A stretch of 64,000 nucleotides of DNA from NCBI GenBank assembly GCA_035294125.1, contig DATGLM010000029.1:124001-188000 (forward strand). The letters run 5' to 3'. Every line of letters starts with the position of its first letter. Position 1 is the stretch's first letter. The stretch comes from CADDYT01 sp035294125 (GTDB lineage: Bacteria > Chloroflexota > Ktedonobacteria > Ktedonobacterales > Ktedonobacteraceae). This document shows positions 41,285 to 50,572 of the stretch, piece after piece. The position numbers and the translations under genes were made by a program. The notes below the pieces were generated by a model. The model was not told where the DNA came from. It worked only from the letters and a program-made list of their open reading frames with translations, and did no database searches.

Positions 41285-43693
41285 ATGGCTGTAACAATTC
41301 GAGACAATCTCTCGCTGGAAACACGGGATCAGGCCGAATTGATGGTGCGCAACGAAGTGGGACAGCCCAGCTTCACGCTTACCATCGACGGTAAGGTCTG
41401 TCAGGCCTATCAAAGTCAGACGATCCTGAGCGCCGCGATAGACAACGGGATTACCACGATCCCCAATCTGTGTAATGATGAAAAACTGGAACCGGCCACG
41501 ACCTGCCGTATGTGCCTGGTGCATGTCGAGGGGGCAGATAGGCCGTTGCCAGCTTGCGGCGTCGCGGCGGAACCCGGTATGGTGGTGACGACAGATTCGG
41601 ACGAACTGTTCCACATTCGCCGCACCAACCTGGAGATGATCCTCTCCGACCACAACGCCTACTGCCAGCCTCCCTGCCAGATCGACTGCCCCACGCACAT
41701 CGACATTCCCGGCTACCTGGAGTTGATCGCCAAAGGCTCGATGCGGGAGGCGGCGCGGCTGGTCAAAGAGGTGCTGCCTTTCCCCTATATCCTGGGCCTG
41801 ACTTGCCCGGCGCCCTGTCAAAAGGCCTGCCGTCGCGGACTGGTGGAAGAGGAAATCGCCATTTGCCGCATGCATGGATACGCTGCCGAAACCTGCCTGC
41901 TTGACCCGCCCGTGCCTTTCATCCAGGACCCGCCCACGGGCAAGCGCATCGCCATTGTCGGCGCTGGCCCTGCCGGCCTCACCTGTGCCTACTACCTGGC
42001 GCTCAAGGGCCATTACTGCAAAATCTTTGACATGCAGCCCCAACCCGGCGGCATGTTACGTTACGGTATTCCTGAATATCGCTTGCAGAAAGATATGATG
42101 GATCAGGATATCAACGCTGTCTGGCAACTGGGCGTGGATTTACAGTGCAATGTCAAACTTGGCCGTGACTTCACCATCGATGACCTCTTTGCCGAGGGCT
42201 ATGATGCTGTCTATCTGGCCATTGGAGCCTGGACCAGTAATCCATTAGGTGTACCTGGAGAGGATGCTGAGGGTGTGGTCAATGCTATCGCCTTCCTGGC
42301 AGAAAAGGTCGAAGGCAAGTTTGTTCCTGTTGGCGAAGGGCAAGAGGTGGTGGTTCTGGGTGGTGGGTTTACCACGTTTGACTGCACGCGTACCTCCCTG
42401 CGCCTGGGGGCAAAGGTTCATACGGGATATCGTCGTTCTCGCAGGGAGATGACGGCAACGGCGGAAGAAATTGAGGATGCTGAGGCAGAGGGAACGGAGT
42501 TGATGTTCTATGTCCAGCAGACCCGTGTCATCGTTGAGGACGGCAAAGTGGCAGGTATTGAGTTTGTTCGCAACAAGTTGGGCGAACCAGATGCCAGTGG
42601 CCGTCGCCGCCCTATCCCCATCCCAGGCTCGGAGTTTACCATTAAGTGTGATACGATCATTCCTGCCTTTGGTCAGAATCCAGACAAGTCAGTCCTGGAT
42701 GAACAGTCGGGCGTGAAGTGGACCAGGCACGGAACTATTCAGACCAACCCGCACAACTATATGACGGACCGCTGGGGTGTCTTTGCCGGTGGCGACGCAC
42801 AGATGGGCGCGAAGACGATCATCGAGTGCGTCGCGCAGGGTAAACTGGCGGCGCGTTCGATCCATGCCTTCCTGAACGGGGAAAACATGGATGAGGTGGC
42901 CCGTCGCCTGGAACTGGAAGAGCGCAAGCCCGACCTCTTCGATATCGTGCCCTACAAGCCCTACGAGCCGAAGGTCAAGATGCCCATGCTACCCTACGAG
43001 GATCGCAAGCGCAACTTCCGCCTCATTGAACTGGGCTACATTCGTGAGCAAGCCATGCGCGAATCGGCTCGCTGTCTGCAATGTGCCTGTCCGGCTGCCG
43101 GACAGTGCGATCTGCAAATGTACAGTATCGAGTTTGGCCTGGCGGATAACCGCTTCCACGACGGCGAGCCGAGCGACTACCACGACTACCCTGTCGACCT
43201 GTCGCACAGCTTCATCCTGCGCGACCCCAACAAGTGCATCAACTGCACGCAGTGCGTGCGCACGTGCCACGATGTGATCGGCCCCGACTGCTATGGCCTG
43301 TTCGGCAAGGGCTTCGATACCATCGTCACCACGCCTTTCGACGTCAGCCTGCACGATACTGACTGCGTCTCCTGCGGCTCCTGCGTGGAGGTCTGCCCGA
43401 CCGGCGCTCTGATGATGGCTGAACGCTACCTGACGCGCTACTCCTTCGCGCTTGACCGCTGCATCTTCTGCGGCGACTGCGTGGAGGTCTGCCCGCATGG
43501 CGCGCTGGGTGAGACGCCCAACTTCGAGCTATCCTTCTTCAACCGCTTCGGCCCCGACGTCACGCTGGAAAAGGGCGACCTTGCGAAGGCTCCCGACTAC
43601 CTCGTGCGCCAGCGCCTGCCACGCGGCAAGAAAGACCTGCCCGTCATGAGTCCGCTCGTGCGCCCGTTGCCCCCACGCGGCATCAGGGAGTAG
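41285..43693 (+). CDS. Fusion: 2Fe-2S ferredoxin, GltD-type FAD/NAD(P)H oxidoreductase, polyferredoxin
   Basis: 802 aa from ATG 41285 (GGAAGAGGAAC). Order: a plant-type 2Fe-2S domain with NLCNDEK...TTCRMCLVHVEG and PAC (about residues 55-100); a GltD-like section starting CPTHIDIPGYLELI with TCPAPCQKACRRG; FAD motif IAIVGAGPAGLTCAYYL; NAD(P)H motif VVVLGGGFTTFDC; then three C-x2-C-x2-C-x3-C motifs, CINCTQCVRTC, CVSCGSCVEVCP and CIFCGDCVEVCP. This resembles the electron-transfer subunits of NADH-dependent formate dehydrogenases and NfnB-type transhydrogenases. No catalytic molybdopterin or hydrogenase domain is attached. Last gene of the module. Confidence 0.9.
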   Translation: MAVTIRDNLSLETRDQAELMVRNEVGQPSFTLTIDGKVCQAYQSQTILSAAIDNGITTIPNLCNDEKLEPATTCRMCLVHVEGADRPLPACGVAAEPGMVVTTDSDELFHIRRTNLEMILSDHNAYCQPPCQIDCPTHIDIPGYLELIAKGSMREAARLVKEVLPFPYILGLTCPAPCQKACRRGLVEEEIAICRMHGYAAETCLLDPPVPFIQDPPTGKRIAIVGAGPAGLTCAYYLALKGHYCKIFDMQPQPGGMLRYGIPEYRLQKDMMDQDINAVWQLGVDLQCNVKLGRDFTIDDLFAEGYDAVYLAIGAWTSNPLGVPGEDAEGVVNAIAFLAEKVEGKFVPVGEGQEVVVLGGGFTTFDCTRTSLRLGAKVHTGYRRSRREMTATAEEIEDAEAEGTELMFYVQQTRVIVEDGKVAGIEFVRNKLGEPDASGRRRPIPIPGSEFTIKCDTIIPAFGQNPDKSVLDEQSGVKWTRHGTIQTNPHNYMTDRWGVFAGGDAQMGAKTIIECVAQGKLAARSIHAFLNGENMDEVARRLELEERKPDLFDIVPYKPYEPKVKMPMLPYEDRKRNFRLIELGYIREQAMRESARCLQCACPAAGQCDLQMYSIEFGLADNRFHDGEPSDYHDYPVDLSHSFILRDPNKCINCTQCVRTCHDVIGPDCYGLFGKGFDTIVTTPFDVSLHDTDCVSCGSCVEVCPTGALMMAERYLTRYSFALDRCIFCGDCVEVCPHGALGETPNFELSFFNRFGPDVTLEKGDLAKAPDYLVRQRLPRGKKDLPVMSPLVRPLPPRGIRE

Positions 43694-43775
43694 TACGAAC
43701 AGCCAGGGGCCGAACAGAGAAAGATGCTGCCCGCATAGGCAGCATCTTTCTCTGTTCGGCCCCTGGCTGTTCGTA
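43694..43775. terminator. 38-bp perfect hairpin after the redox module
   Basis: Left arm 43694-43731, loop CGCATA, right arm 43738-43775: 38 bp without a mismatch, starting at the base after the stop codon. No U-run follows. The longest of the hairpin set in the window. Confidence 0.8.
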
Positions 43776-44062
43776 TGAAAGATAGTAGAAACGAGGAAAT
43801 ATGTTACCCATGCTCAAGCAAGTGTCTGACCCCTGCATAACGGGCAGCAAATTGTTGGGGGGCGAGCTTGCCTGAGTGCTGTATCCATTTATATGACCCT
43901 GATTGGCTACTCTGGTTAGTTGTAATGCCTCGTTACTTCTATTCTACCGTATCCCGGTCTTTCCCTCTTTCATTGTACCAGTTTCTCTATTTCCTTCATC
44001 TCTTCCATAACTTGTGCTACAATATCAAAAATCAGAGCAGATAAGCGGACAAGGAGTTATAG
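43776..44062 (+). promoter_or_regulatory. Upstream region of the glycosidase gene
   Basis: Nothing coding. An extended -10 with a TACAAT box preceded by TGC lies near 44017-44022, with a weak -35. The start codon of the glycosidase follows 40 nt later, with AAGGAG before it. Confidence 0.4.
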
Positions 44063-45445
44063 ATGGCGAAGCAGCGAATCTTGCGCTTTCCCAATGGCTT
44101 TTTATGGGGAACTGCGTCTTCATCGTATCAAAATGAGGGAGGAAACACGAATAGTCAATGGTCTCGCTGGGAGCAGCAGGGGCATATCCTCACGGGCGAG
44201 CGCTCTGGCAACGCGGCAGACTGGTGGCTGAGGGCCGAGAATGACTTTGAACTGGCGGAGCAGATGGAGAATAATGCCTTGCGGCTCAGCATCGAGTGGA
44301 GCAGGATTGAGCCTGCCGAGGGCCGGTGGGATAGCGCGGCAATAGATCGCTACAGAGCTATGTTGCAGGATTTACGCAAGCGTCACATCAGGCCGGTCAT
44401 TACGCTTCATCATTTCACCGAGCCGCTCTGGTTCGCCGAGCGCGGCGGCTTTGGTGGCGAGGTTAATCTGCGTTACTTCGTGCGCTATGCCATGCATGTT
44501 GTGGAAGCCCTGCAAGACCTCTGTGACTTCTGGATTACCATCAACGAGCCGAATGTCTATGCCACGCAGGGCTACCTGCTCGGCTCGAATCCGCCGGGCG
44601 AGCAGAACACGGTGCGCGCTTTGCGGATCCTGCGTAATCTGATGCAGGCGCACGTCGTGGCCTTCTATACTATTCGCAGAATTCAGCCGCAAGCACGTAT
44701 CGGCTACTGTCTGCACTACCGTCTCTTCGACCCGGCCCTTTCCTTCTTACCACTTGATCGTGTCGTCGCCGGCATACAGGAAAACTTCTTCAACTGGGCG
44801 CCCTTGCAGGCTGCCGAGACGGGCCGCTTCCCGTTTCCCCTCAACACCTTTCTCGCGCCCATTGCCCGCGCATCGGGGTCGCGTGACTTTCATGGCATCA
44901 ACTACTACACGCGCGAGATGGTCACATTTGACCCGACGCGGCCCGCCGAACTCTTCGGGCATCGTTTCACACGCCGTAGAGCCGTGCGTAACGACCCTGG
45001 CAAAGGGGGGAACTTCGGTGAAATCTACCCGCCCGGTCTCTATCGCGTCATCAAATCCGTCTACCAGCGCACACGAGGCAATAAGCCGATCTTTATTACC
45101 GAGAACGGCTTCAGCGATACGCTTGACAACCGGCGGCCACGCGCCATTCTGGAGCATCTGGCGATGATTCATCGCGCCATTCAGGAGGGTATTCCCGTGC
45201 ATGGCTACCTGCACTGGACGCTGGTGGATAGTTTTGAGTGGAACGAAGGCTGGGGTGTGCGCTTCGGTCTGATCGAGCTTGAACCGGAGACACAGCGCCG
45301 CATCCCTCGCCGCAGTGCCAGCATGTTCGGCGAAATCTGCCGCGCCAATGCCATCACCGAAGGCATCGTCGAACGCTACGCTCCCGAAGCCCTGGAAACC
45401 ATCTTCGGTTCCGTCGAGACAGTTACCAGTGACGTACTGGTCTAG
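44063..45445 (+). CDS. Glycoside hydrolase family 1 (beta-glucosidase-like)
   Basis: 460 aa, the GH1 length. It opens FPNGFLWGTASSSYQNEGG, has LRLSIEWSRIEPAEG, the acid/base Glu in ITINEPNVYATQGYL (near residue 162), and the nucleophile Glu in FITENGFSD (near 346), followed by GYLHWTLVDSFEWNEGW. It hydrolyses beta-linked glucosides, galactosides or similar. There is no signal peptide, so it is cytosolic. Not in an operon with a transporter. Linkage specificity cannot be told. Confidence 0.96.
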   Translation: MAKQRILRFPNGFLWGTASSSYQNEGGNTNSQWSRWEQQGHILTGERSGNAADWWLRAENDFELAEQMENNALRLSIEWSRIEPAEGRWDSAAIDRYRAMLQDLRKRHIRPVITLHHFTEPLWFAERGGFGGEVNLRYFVRYAMHVVEALQDLCDFWITINEPNVYATQGYLLGSNPPGEQNTVRALRILRNLMQAHVVAFYTIRRIQPQARIGYCLHYRLFDPALSFLPLDRVVAGIQENFFNWAPLQAAETGRFPFPLNTFLAPIARASGSRDFHGINYYTREMVTFDPTRPAELFGHRFTRRRAVRNDPGKGGNFGEIYPPGLYRVIKSVYQRTRGNKPIFITENGFSDTLDNRRPRAILEHLAMIHRAIQEGIPVHGYLHWTLVDSFEWNEGWGVRFGLIELEPETQRRIPRRSASMFGEICRANAITEGIVERYAPEALETIFGSVETVTSDVLV

Positions 45446-45462
45446 TCAGTAAAAAAAGATGT

Positions 45463-45711
45463 CTAACGCTCACTTTCTCCCAGAACTGCCTGGCGAATCA
45501 GGGGGTCAGGGCAGTTCTGGGGGAATTTGCGCGCGTAGCAGACCATGCAGTAATCACCTACCAGTTCTTCATCCTCGTCGTCCTCGCCCGTCCCAAAATA
45601 GGTGATGGTATGCGGCGGACAGGCGTAATGGCCGCAAGGGCGCAGCACCGCCTCGTCTTGATGCGGCAGGCGATGCGGAAATTGCTCAATATAACATTCA
45701 TGTTCACTCAT
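45463..45711 (-). CDS. Small Cys/His-rich protein, 82 aa
   Basis: Not recognised. 82 aa with Cys/His pairs that could bind metal: CYIEQFPH, LRPCGHYACPPH, and DYCMVCYARKFPQNC. A very acidic stretch GEDDEDEELVGD lies between. Together they look like a zinc-finger-like or rubredoxin-like fold. Convergent with the GH1 gene, 17 nt from it. Cytosolic. The regular spacing of cysteines makes a real gene more likely than not. Confidence 0.65.
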   Translation of the reverse strand: MSEHECYIEQFPHRLPHQDEAVLRPCGHYACPPHTITYFGTGEDDEDEELVGDYCMVCYARKFPQNCPDPLIRQAVLGESER

Positions 45712-46110
45712 TCTATGTTCTCTCTAGCGATGTGTCTGGTTGTGTCGCCTTCTCTTCTTGTCTGGACTCGCTTCGATGATAATGCTCTTGTGTTTTGCTG
45801 TCAAGCTTTTGGGAGCGAGCATGCCAGACAAATACGCAGCCAGAATGGGTAATATCGCGCATCTGTTGGGACGCAGCTCAGGGTAGACTATGTACATAAA
45901 GATGCTCGCCTGGTGAGTGAAAGAGTGCAGCTTTTGGTGAAAACGTGGAAAGCGGTATCCAAAAAAGAGGAATATCTATCGTATAAATATTGTCATCAAG
46001 GGCAAATCTGAGCAATTCATATGCATACATATGTGGAGAGACGTTCTGGTGTGGTGATAAAAATGATTGAACATGATAAGCAAGCATGGAGAGATAAGGA
46101 GAAAAACTGC
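45712..46110. other. Intergenic region without recognised signals
   Basis: 399 nt, AT-richer than its surroundings. No convincing gene. AAGGAGA lies about 9 nt before the ATG at 46111. An in-frame start at 46021 is possible but has no ribosome-binding site. Confidence 0.5.
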
Positions 46111-46638
46111 ATGTACTATCGAGTAGCAATTCGGACAAACAATGATTCTCTCTGGAAATGGAAGTCGACACCGTTATCCTCTCTGACTGCCCTCTTTAGT
46201 TTCCTGCGATTACATAAAGCCATTCCGCAGGATCGCCTGCGCGTCTTCACCGCCTCTTCGTGTGAGGAGATAAATGAGATGCTGGTACAGGAAAACAGCG
46301 GGCAGGCGGGGTATTCTGTCAGCGCGGCCCAATTCTTGAGCGAACGCGGCCTCTCTTCCCTGAGGAGGCAGCAAGGCTCAACCAGTGGAGAGCAAGAGCG
46401 GCAGATGAGGCGACCCACCACCTCGACGCTTCCACCGCTCGTCCAGAATCGCACTCCGGAGCCTGTCGCGGTGGAAAGTAGGCTGAGCGCACTGGAGCGC
46501 AGGCGCGTCGAACTGGAGATGGGCGCAGGCGGCGATCATGATCAGCTCTACGTCTTTACTCTCCCTGTCTCAGTACCACAAATGCTCGCGTGGGCACGAC
46601 TGCTGGCGCGAGTACAGCAAGGGGAAATGATCTCATAG
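46111..46638 (+). CDS. Hypothetical protein, 175 aa, of a Ktedonobacteria-type family
   Basis: Begins MYYRVAIRTNNDSLWKWKST at 46111 behind AAGGAGA; the frame is open to 46021. A compact N-terminal domain (SSLTALFSFLRLHKAIPQDR and LRVFTASSCEEINEMLVQEN) is followed by a Ser/Thr/Pro/Gln-rich linker and a short helical end. I associate the N-terminal pattern with small proteins often seen in Ktedonobacteria, but that is memory, not a search. No membrane segment. Function unknown. Confidence 0.7.
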   Translation: MYYRVAIRTNNDSLWKWKSTPLSSLTALFSFLRLHKAIPQDRLRVFTASSCEEINEMLVQENSGQAGYSVSAAQFLSERGLSSLRRQQGSTSGEQERQMRRPTTSTLPPLVQNRTPEPVAVESRLSALERRRVELEMGAGGDHDQLYVFTLPVSVPQMLAWARLLARVQQGEMIS

Positions 46639-46743
46639 GTTTCCTTGCCGGTTTTCAATGGCATACGTCCCATTTTCAAGGATAAGAGCTGCGATGAAAG
46701 GAATCATTGCGGCTCTTGTCTTGATTCTGTACTGCAATTCCGC

Positions 46744-46772
46744 TTGCGATGAGTGCCGCTTTCTGATAAAAT
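46744..46772 (+). promoter_or_regulatory. Promoter upstream of the kinase-STAND-LuxR gene
   Basis: TTGCGA (46744-46749), 17 nt, TAAAAT (46767-46772). Transcription would start near 46779, leaving about 170 nt of leader. The rest of the 46639-46949 gap holds nothing I recognise. Confidence 0.5.
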
Positions 46773-46949
46773 GATGGAAATGCTTCTTATGTGCGCATAC
46801 AAATGTACAACGACTGTTATGAAACTCAGGTAATTTTCTCGTGTGTAGCCATGCTTTTTTGATACAAGAGGCTTGCGCCAGGAAAAGCTTCTATCTGGCT
46901 GTGGAAACCTGAGTCCGCTTTTCTTGCTCCGTAAGAAAATCGGCTGGAA

Positions 46950-49900
46950 ATGAGAAAGCGAATGCGCGATTTCGTGGGCAAGCAGCTTGGAAATTACCGG
47001 ATAGTGCAACTTTTGGGGCGCGGGGGCTTTGCCGAAGTCTATCTCGGTGAACATATGTACCTCAAAAATGCAGCGGCGGTGAAAGTGTTGCGCACGTTGC
47101 TCACCGAGGAGGCGCGGGCTGCCTTTGTGAAAGAGGGGCAGATGCTTGTACGCCTGCACCATCCGCATATCGTGCGCCTCCTTGATTTTGCGGTGGAGGA
47201 GGGCGTGCCATTTCTTGTGATGGAGTATGCGCCGGGGGGGAATCTGCGAAAACTTCATCCAATGGGGTCTCGTGTGCCGCCTGAAACGGTTGTCTCTTAT
47301 GTTCGGCAGACCGCTTCTGCCTTACACTACGCGCATAGCCAGCATCTGATACATGGTGATATCAAGCCGGAAAATATACTGATTAACTCCCAGGATAAAC
47401 TCTTGCTCAGCGATTTTGGCCTGGCCGTGCTTGATTCCCCGTCCCATGCCTACAGCACGCAGCGCATGGCCGAACAGATCGCCGGAACCTCGCTCTATCT
47501 GGCGCCAGAGCAATTACAGGGGCGTTCACAACCAGCCAGCGATCAGTACTCTCTGGCGGCGGTCGTCTACGAGTGGCTGTGTGGCGTTCCTCCTTTTCGC
47601 GGCACCGCCATCGAAATCGCGCTGAAGCATCTTTCCATGCCTCCACAGCCGTTACGCGAGCACCTGCCTGACCTTTTACCTGCCGTTGAAGAGGTCATCC
47701 TGCGGGGGCTGGCGAAAGAAGCTGAGCAGCGCTTTCCCGACGTGCAGGAGTTTGCCTCTGCTCTTGAGCACGCTTACCGGGAAGGAGCGCAACCATCTAT
47801 GCCTGTTGATTCTTCCGGCTCGGAAGAACCAGCTCCCTCAATTTCAAGCGAATATCCGCTATCGCTGCCATCGGGGAGCCTGTTTGAGCCAATATGGAAA
47901 GTACCAACTATCCTGACCTCTCTGGTGGGTCGAGAGCGGGATGTTGCAGCCATTTGCGCGCTGCTTAAAATGCCAGCGACCCGTCTGGTCACACTCCTGG
48001 GAACAGGAGGAATTGGCAAGACACGCCTGAGCTTGCAGGTCGCAATAGAGATGCGCCAGCACTTCGTCGACGGTGTCTGCTTTGTTTCACTATCAGCTAT
48101 TAGCGACCCCGAATTGCTGATGTCAACCATCGCTCAGGAACTTGGCATTCAGGATTCCAGGACGCTGCCTATCGTTGAGCAGGTGAAGAATTTTCTGCGC
48201 AAAAGACATTTGTTGTTGCTGCTCGATAATTTCGAGCAACTGGTGACGGCAACTCCTCTGATAGAAGACCTGCTGGCGTCCTGTCCTCGTTTGACGATCC
48301 TGGTTACCAGTCGTATCGTATTGCACGCACGGGGAGAGCAAGAATTTCCTGTCGTACCACTGGCATTGCCGAACCTGACGCGGCCGGTTGATTGTGCCTC
48401 TCTGGAGCAGGTGGCTTCTGTCAGGCTCTTTATCCAGCGCGCCAGGTCGCTCCTGCCGAATTTTCAACTCACTGCGGCGAATGCTCGTGCGATTGCTGAG
48501 ATCTGCGTGTTGCTGGACGGATTGCCGCTGGCTGTTGAACTGGCTGCTGCCCGTATCAAGCTCTTGCCGCCACGGGCCTTGCTGGCGCGTCTCTCACATC
48601 GCTTCGATGTGCTCTCCGGTAAGGCGCATCCCCTTGCCCCCCATCAACAGACGTTGCGCAGTACGCTGAAATGGAGCTATGACCTGTTGAATGCCGCCGA
48701 ACAACGGCTCTTCCGGCGGCTTGGCGTTTTTGTGGGCGGCTGGATGCTTGATGCTGTGGAGACTGTCTGCTATTACGACCGGCCTGAGGAAAAGGAAGCC
48801 GCTCTGGATGAAGTTGCTTCGCTGCTCGATAAAAGCCTGTTGCTCCAGGTTGAGCAGGATGAGGAGGAGCCGCGTCTGCAAATGCTCATGACGGTACGCG
48901 AGTATGCTCTGGAGTGCCTGCAAGAGAGTGGAGAAGCTGAGCAGACCTATCGGGCGCACGCGCTCTACTATCTTGCCCTGGCGGAGGAGGCTGAAATCCG
49001 GCAATACGGGGGCGAGCAGGCAGAGTGGCTGGCACGTCTGGAGCGGGACTACGAGAATTTACGAGCGGTCCTGAGCTGGCTTAGCGAGCAGCACGAGGCG
49101 GAATTGAGTTTGCGGCTGAGCGGGGCGCTCTACTGGTTCTGGACGGTGCGCGCTTTTTACAAGGAGGGATTCTCCTGGGCTGAGAAAGCCCTGGCGAACA
49201 GGGAAAGCGTTGCGCCGCTTGTGCTGGCGAAAGCATTGAAGAATGTCGGCGCTCTCGCCTACAGCTTGCGCAAGAATGATCTGGCCGAACAATACTGCCT
49301 GGAGAGTCTGGAACTCTATCGCCGGTTTGACGATTATCGGGGTACGGCCATGGCGCTCTACTGGCTTGCGATGATAAGCTGCTGGATCAGGCACGATTAC
49401 GCGCGCACCCGTGCTTACGCTGACGAAGCCCTGGCACTGCTTGTACCGTTACAAGCTGAGAGCGAAATGGCTGATATTTTCATCATTATCGGTTATGTTG
49501 CTTTCAATCAAGGAAACTATGCTGAGGCCCGGCTCCTGTTTGACCGTGGATTGACCTGCTTCAGGAATGCCAGCGATCGCTGGGGAATGGCCTACGCCCT
49601 TGAATACCTGGGCCGGGTAATGACTGAACTGGAAGATTATGCACAGGCCGATGAGAAGTTCGATGAGAGCCTGGAAATTTCTCAGCAACTGGGCTATATG
49701 GATGGCGTAGCCTTTGCCCTGGGCCTGAAGGGATACGTCGCGTTGCGGCAGGGCGATACGACGACGGCACGCAGGCTTATCGATGAGAGCCTGGCGAGGC
49801 ACCAGGAAAGGGGCCAGCAGCGTGGCATAGCTGAAGCGCAATTGTTTCTGGGGAAAGTCTGCCTGGCCGAGAAAAACTACGCGGCGGCTCGTACTTTGTA

Positions 49901-50468
49901 TGAGGATTGCTTCACTCTTGGTAAGATGCTGGGTGAAGAGGATACGTGGATAAGTGCTCTGGAGGGGCTGGCGGCGGTTGCGCTGGCGCAGGGACAGCCA
50001 GCACGGGCTGTCCTGCTCTGGAGCATCGCCGCTCACCGGCGCGAGGAGGTAGGGATAGCCGTCTCTCTGCGCGGTCGCTTAGATTTCGAGCAGGCTGAGA
50101 TAGCTGCTCGCCTGCAACTGGGTGTGCAGATGTACGACGCTCTGTGGAAGCAAGGTCAGACAATGGCGTCAGAACAGGCCCTGCTGTCCAGGGAGCAGGA
50201 CCTGGGGGCTAAACAGGAGATCGCACTTGTGCATCCTCCGCCCGCCGGGAAATCTTCTCCTGCCCCGACCTATCCTGACAATCTGACAGCGCGCGAGGTC
50301 GAAGTGCTGCGCCTGATTGCGCAGGGCTGGACAGATGCGCAGATTGCCAGGCACCTGGTAATCAGCCTGCGCACCGCGAACAAGCACGCAACCTCGATTT
50401 ATAGCAAGATCGGCGTTTCCTCGCGCAGTGCCGCTACCCGCTATGCCATAGAACATAAGCTGGTATAG
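46950..50468 (+). CDS. Ser/Thr kinase-STAND ATPase-TPR-LuxR fusion regulator
   Basis: 1172 aa (ATG at 46962 is an alternative start). Four parts in order: a PknB-type kinase (residues 14-275) with LLGRGGFAEVYLGEH, Lys in AAAVKVL, HGDIKPENILI and DFGLAVLD; an NB-ARC/STAND ATPase with Walker A LLGTGGIGKTRLSLQ (near 351) and Walker B LLLLLDNFEQL; tetratricopeptide-like helical repeats (about 650-1080); and a LuxR helix-turn-helix at the C-terminus, LTAREVEVLRLIAQGWTDAQ. It could couple a signal to DNA binding in one molecule, like MalT-type LuxR regulators with a kinase added. Cytosolic, no membrane segment. Signal unknown. Confidence 0.95.
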   Translation: MRKRMRDFVGKQLGNYRIVQLLGRGGFAEVYLGEHMYLKNAAAVKVLRTLLTEEARAAFVKEGQMLVRLHHPHIVRLLDFAVEEGVPFLVMEYAPGGNLRKLHPMGSRVPPETVVSYVRQTASALHYAHSQHLIHGDIKPENILINSQDKLLLSDFGLAVLDSPSHAYSTQRMAEQIAGTSLYLAPEQLQGRSQPASDQYSLAAVVYEWLCGVPPFRGTAIEIALKHLSMPPQPLREHLPDLLPAVEEVILRGLAKEAEQRFPDVQEFASALEHAYREGAQPSMPVDSSGSEEPAPSISSEYPLSLPSGSLFEPIWKVPTILTSLVGRERDVAAICALLKMPATRLVTLLGTGGIGKTRLSLQVAIEMRQHFVDGVCFVSLSAISDPELLMSTIAQELGIQDSRTLPIVEQVKNFLRKRHLLLLLDNFEQLVTATPLIEDLLASCPRLTILVTSRIVLHARGEQEFPVVPLALPNLTRPVDCASLEQVASVRLFIQRARSLLPNFQLTAANARAIAEICVLLDGLPLAVELAAARIKLLPPRALLARLSHRFDVLSGKAHPLAPHQQTLRSTLKWSYDLLNAAEQRLFRRLGVFVGGWMLDAVETVCYYDRPEEKEAALDEVASLLDKSLLLQVEQDEEEPRLQMLMTVREYALECLQESGEAEQTYRAHALYYLALAEEAEIRQYGGEQAEWLARLERDYENLRAVLSWLSEQHEAELSLRLSGALYWFWTVRAFYKEGFSWAEKALANRESVAPLVLAKALKNVGALAYSLRKNDLAEQYCLESLELYRRFDDYRGTAMALYWLAMISCWIRHDYARTRAYADEALALLVPLQAESEMADIFIIIGYVAFNQGNYAEARLLFDRGLTCFRNASDRWGMAYALEYLGRVMTELEDYAQADEKFDESLEISQQLGYMDGVAFALGLKGYVALRQGDTTTARRLIDESLARHQERGQQRGIAEAQLFLGKVCLAEKNYAAARTLYEDCFTLGKMLGEEDTWISALEGLAAVALAQGQPARAVLLWSIAAHRREEVGIAVSLRGRLDFEQAEIAARLQLGVQMYDALWKQGQTMASEQALLSREQDLGAKQEIALVHPPPAGKSSPAPTYPDNLTAREVEVLRLIAQGWTDAQIARHLVISLRTANKHATSIYSKIGVSSRSAATRYAIEHKLV

Positions 50469-50477
50469 GTAGGCTCC

Positions 50478-50507
50478 TTGCCTTCTTTGAGCTTTCCGTG
50501 CTACACT
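50478..50507 (+). promoter_or_regulatory. Promoter of the PRC/BON gene
   Basis: TTGCCT (50478-50483), 18 nt, TACACT (50502-50507) preceded by TGC. The gene starts at 50573 behind GAGG. Confidence 0.55.
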
Positions 50508-50572
50508 CTCTAAAGGATATAGCTTCCCATATGGCCTGGCTGTATCTGGAAATTATAGTACGAGGTTGAGAT

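Noticed and set aside
38581..43693. Ordinary complex I operon
   Set aside because: NuoC, NuoD, NuoH and antiporter subunits are absent and the fourth gene is a GltD-type fusion.
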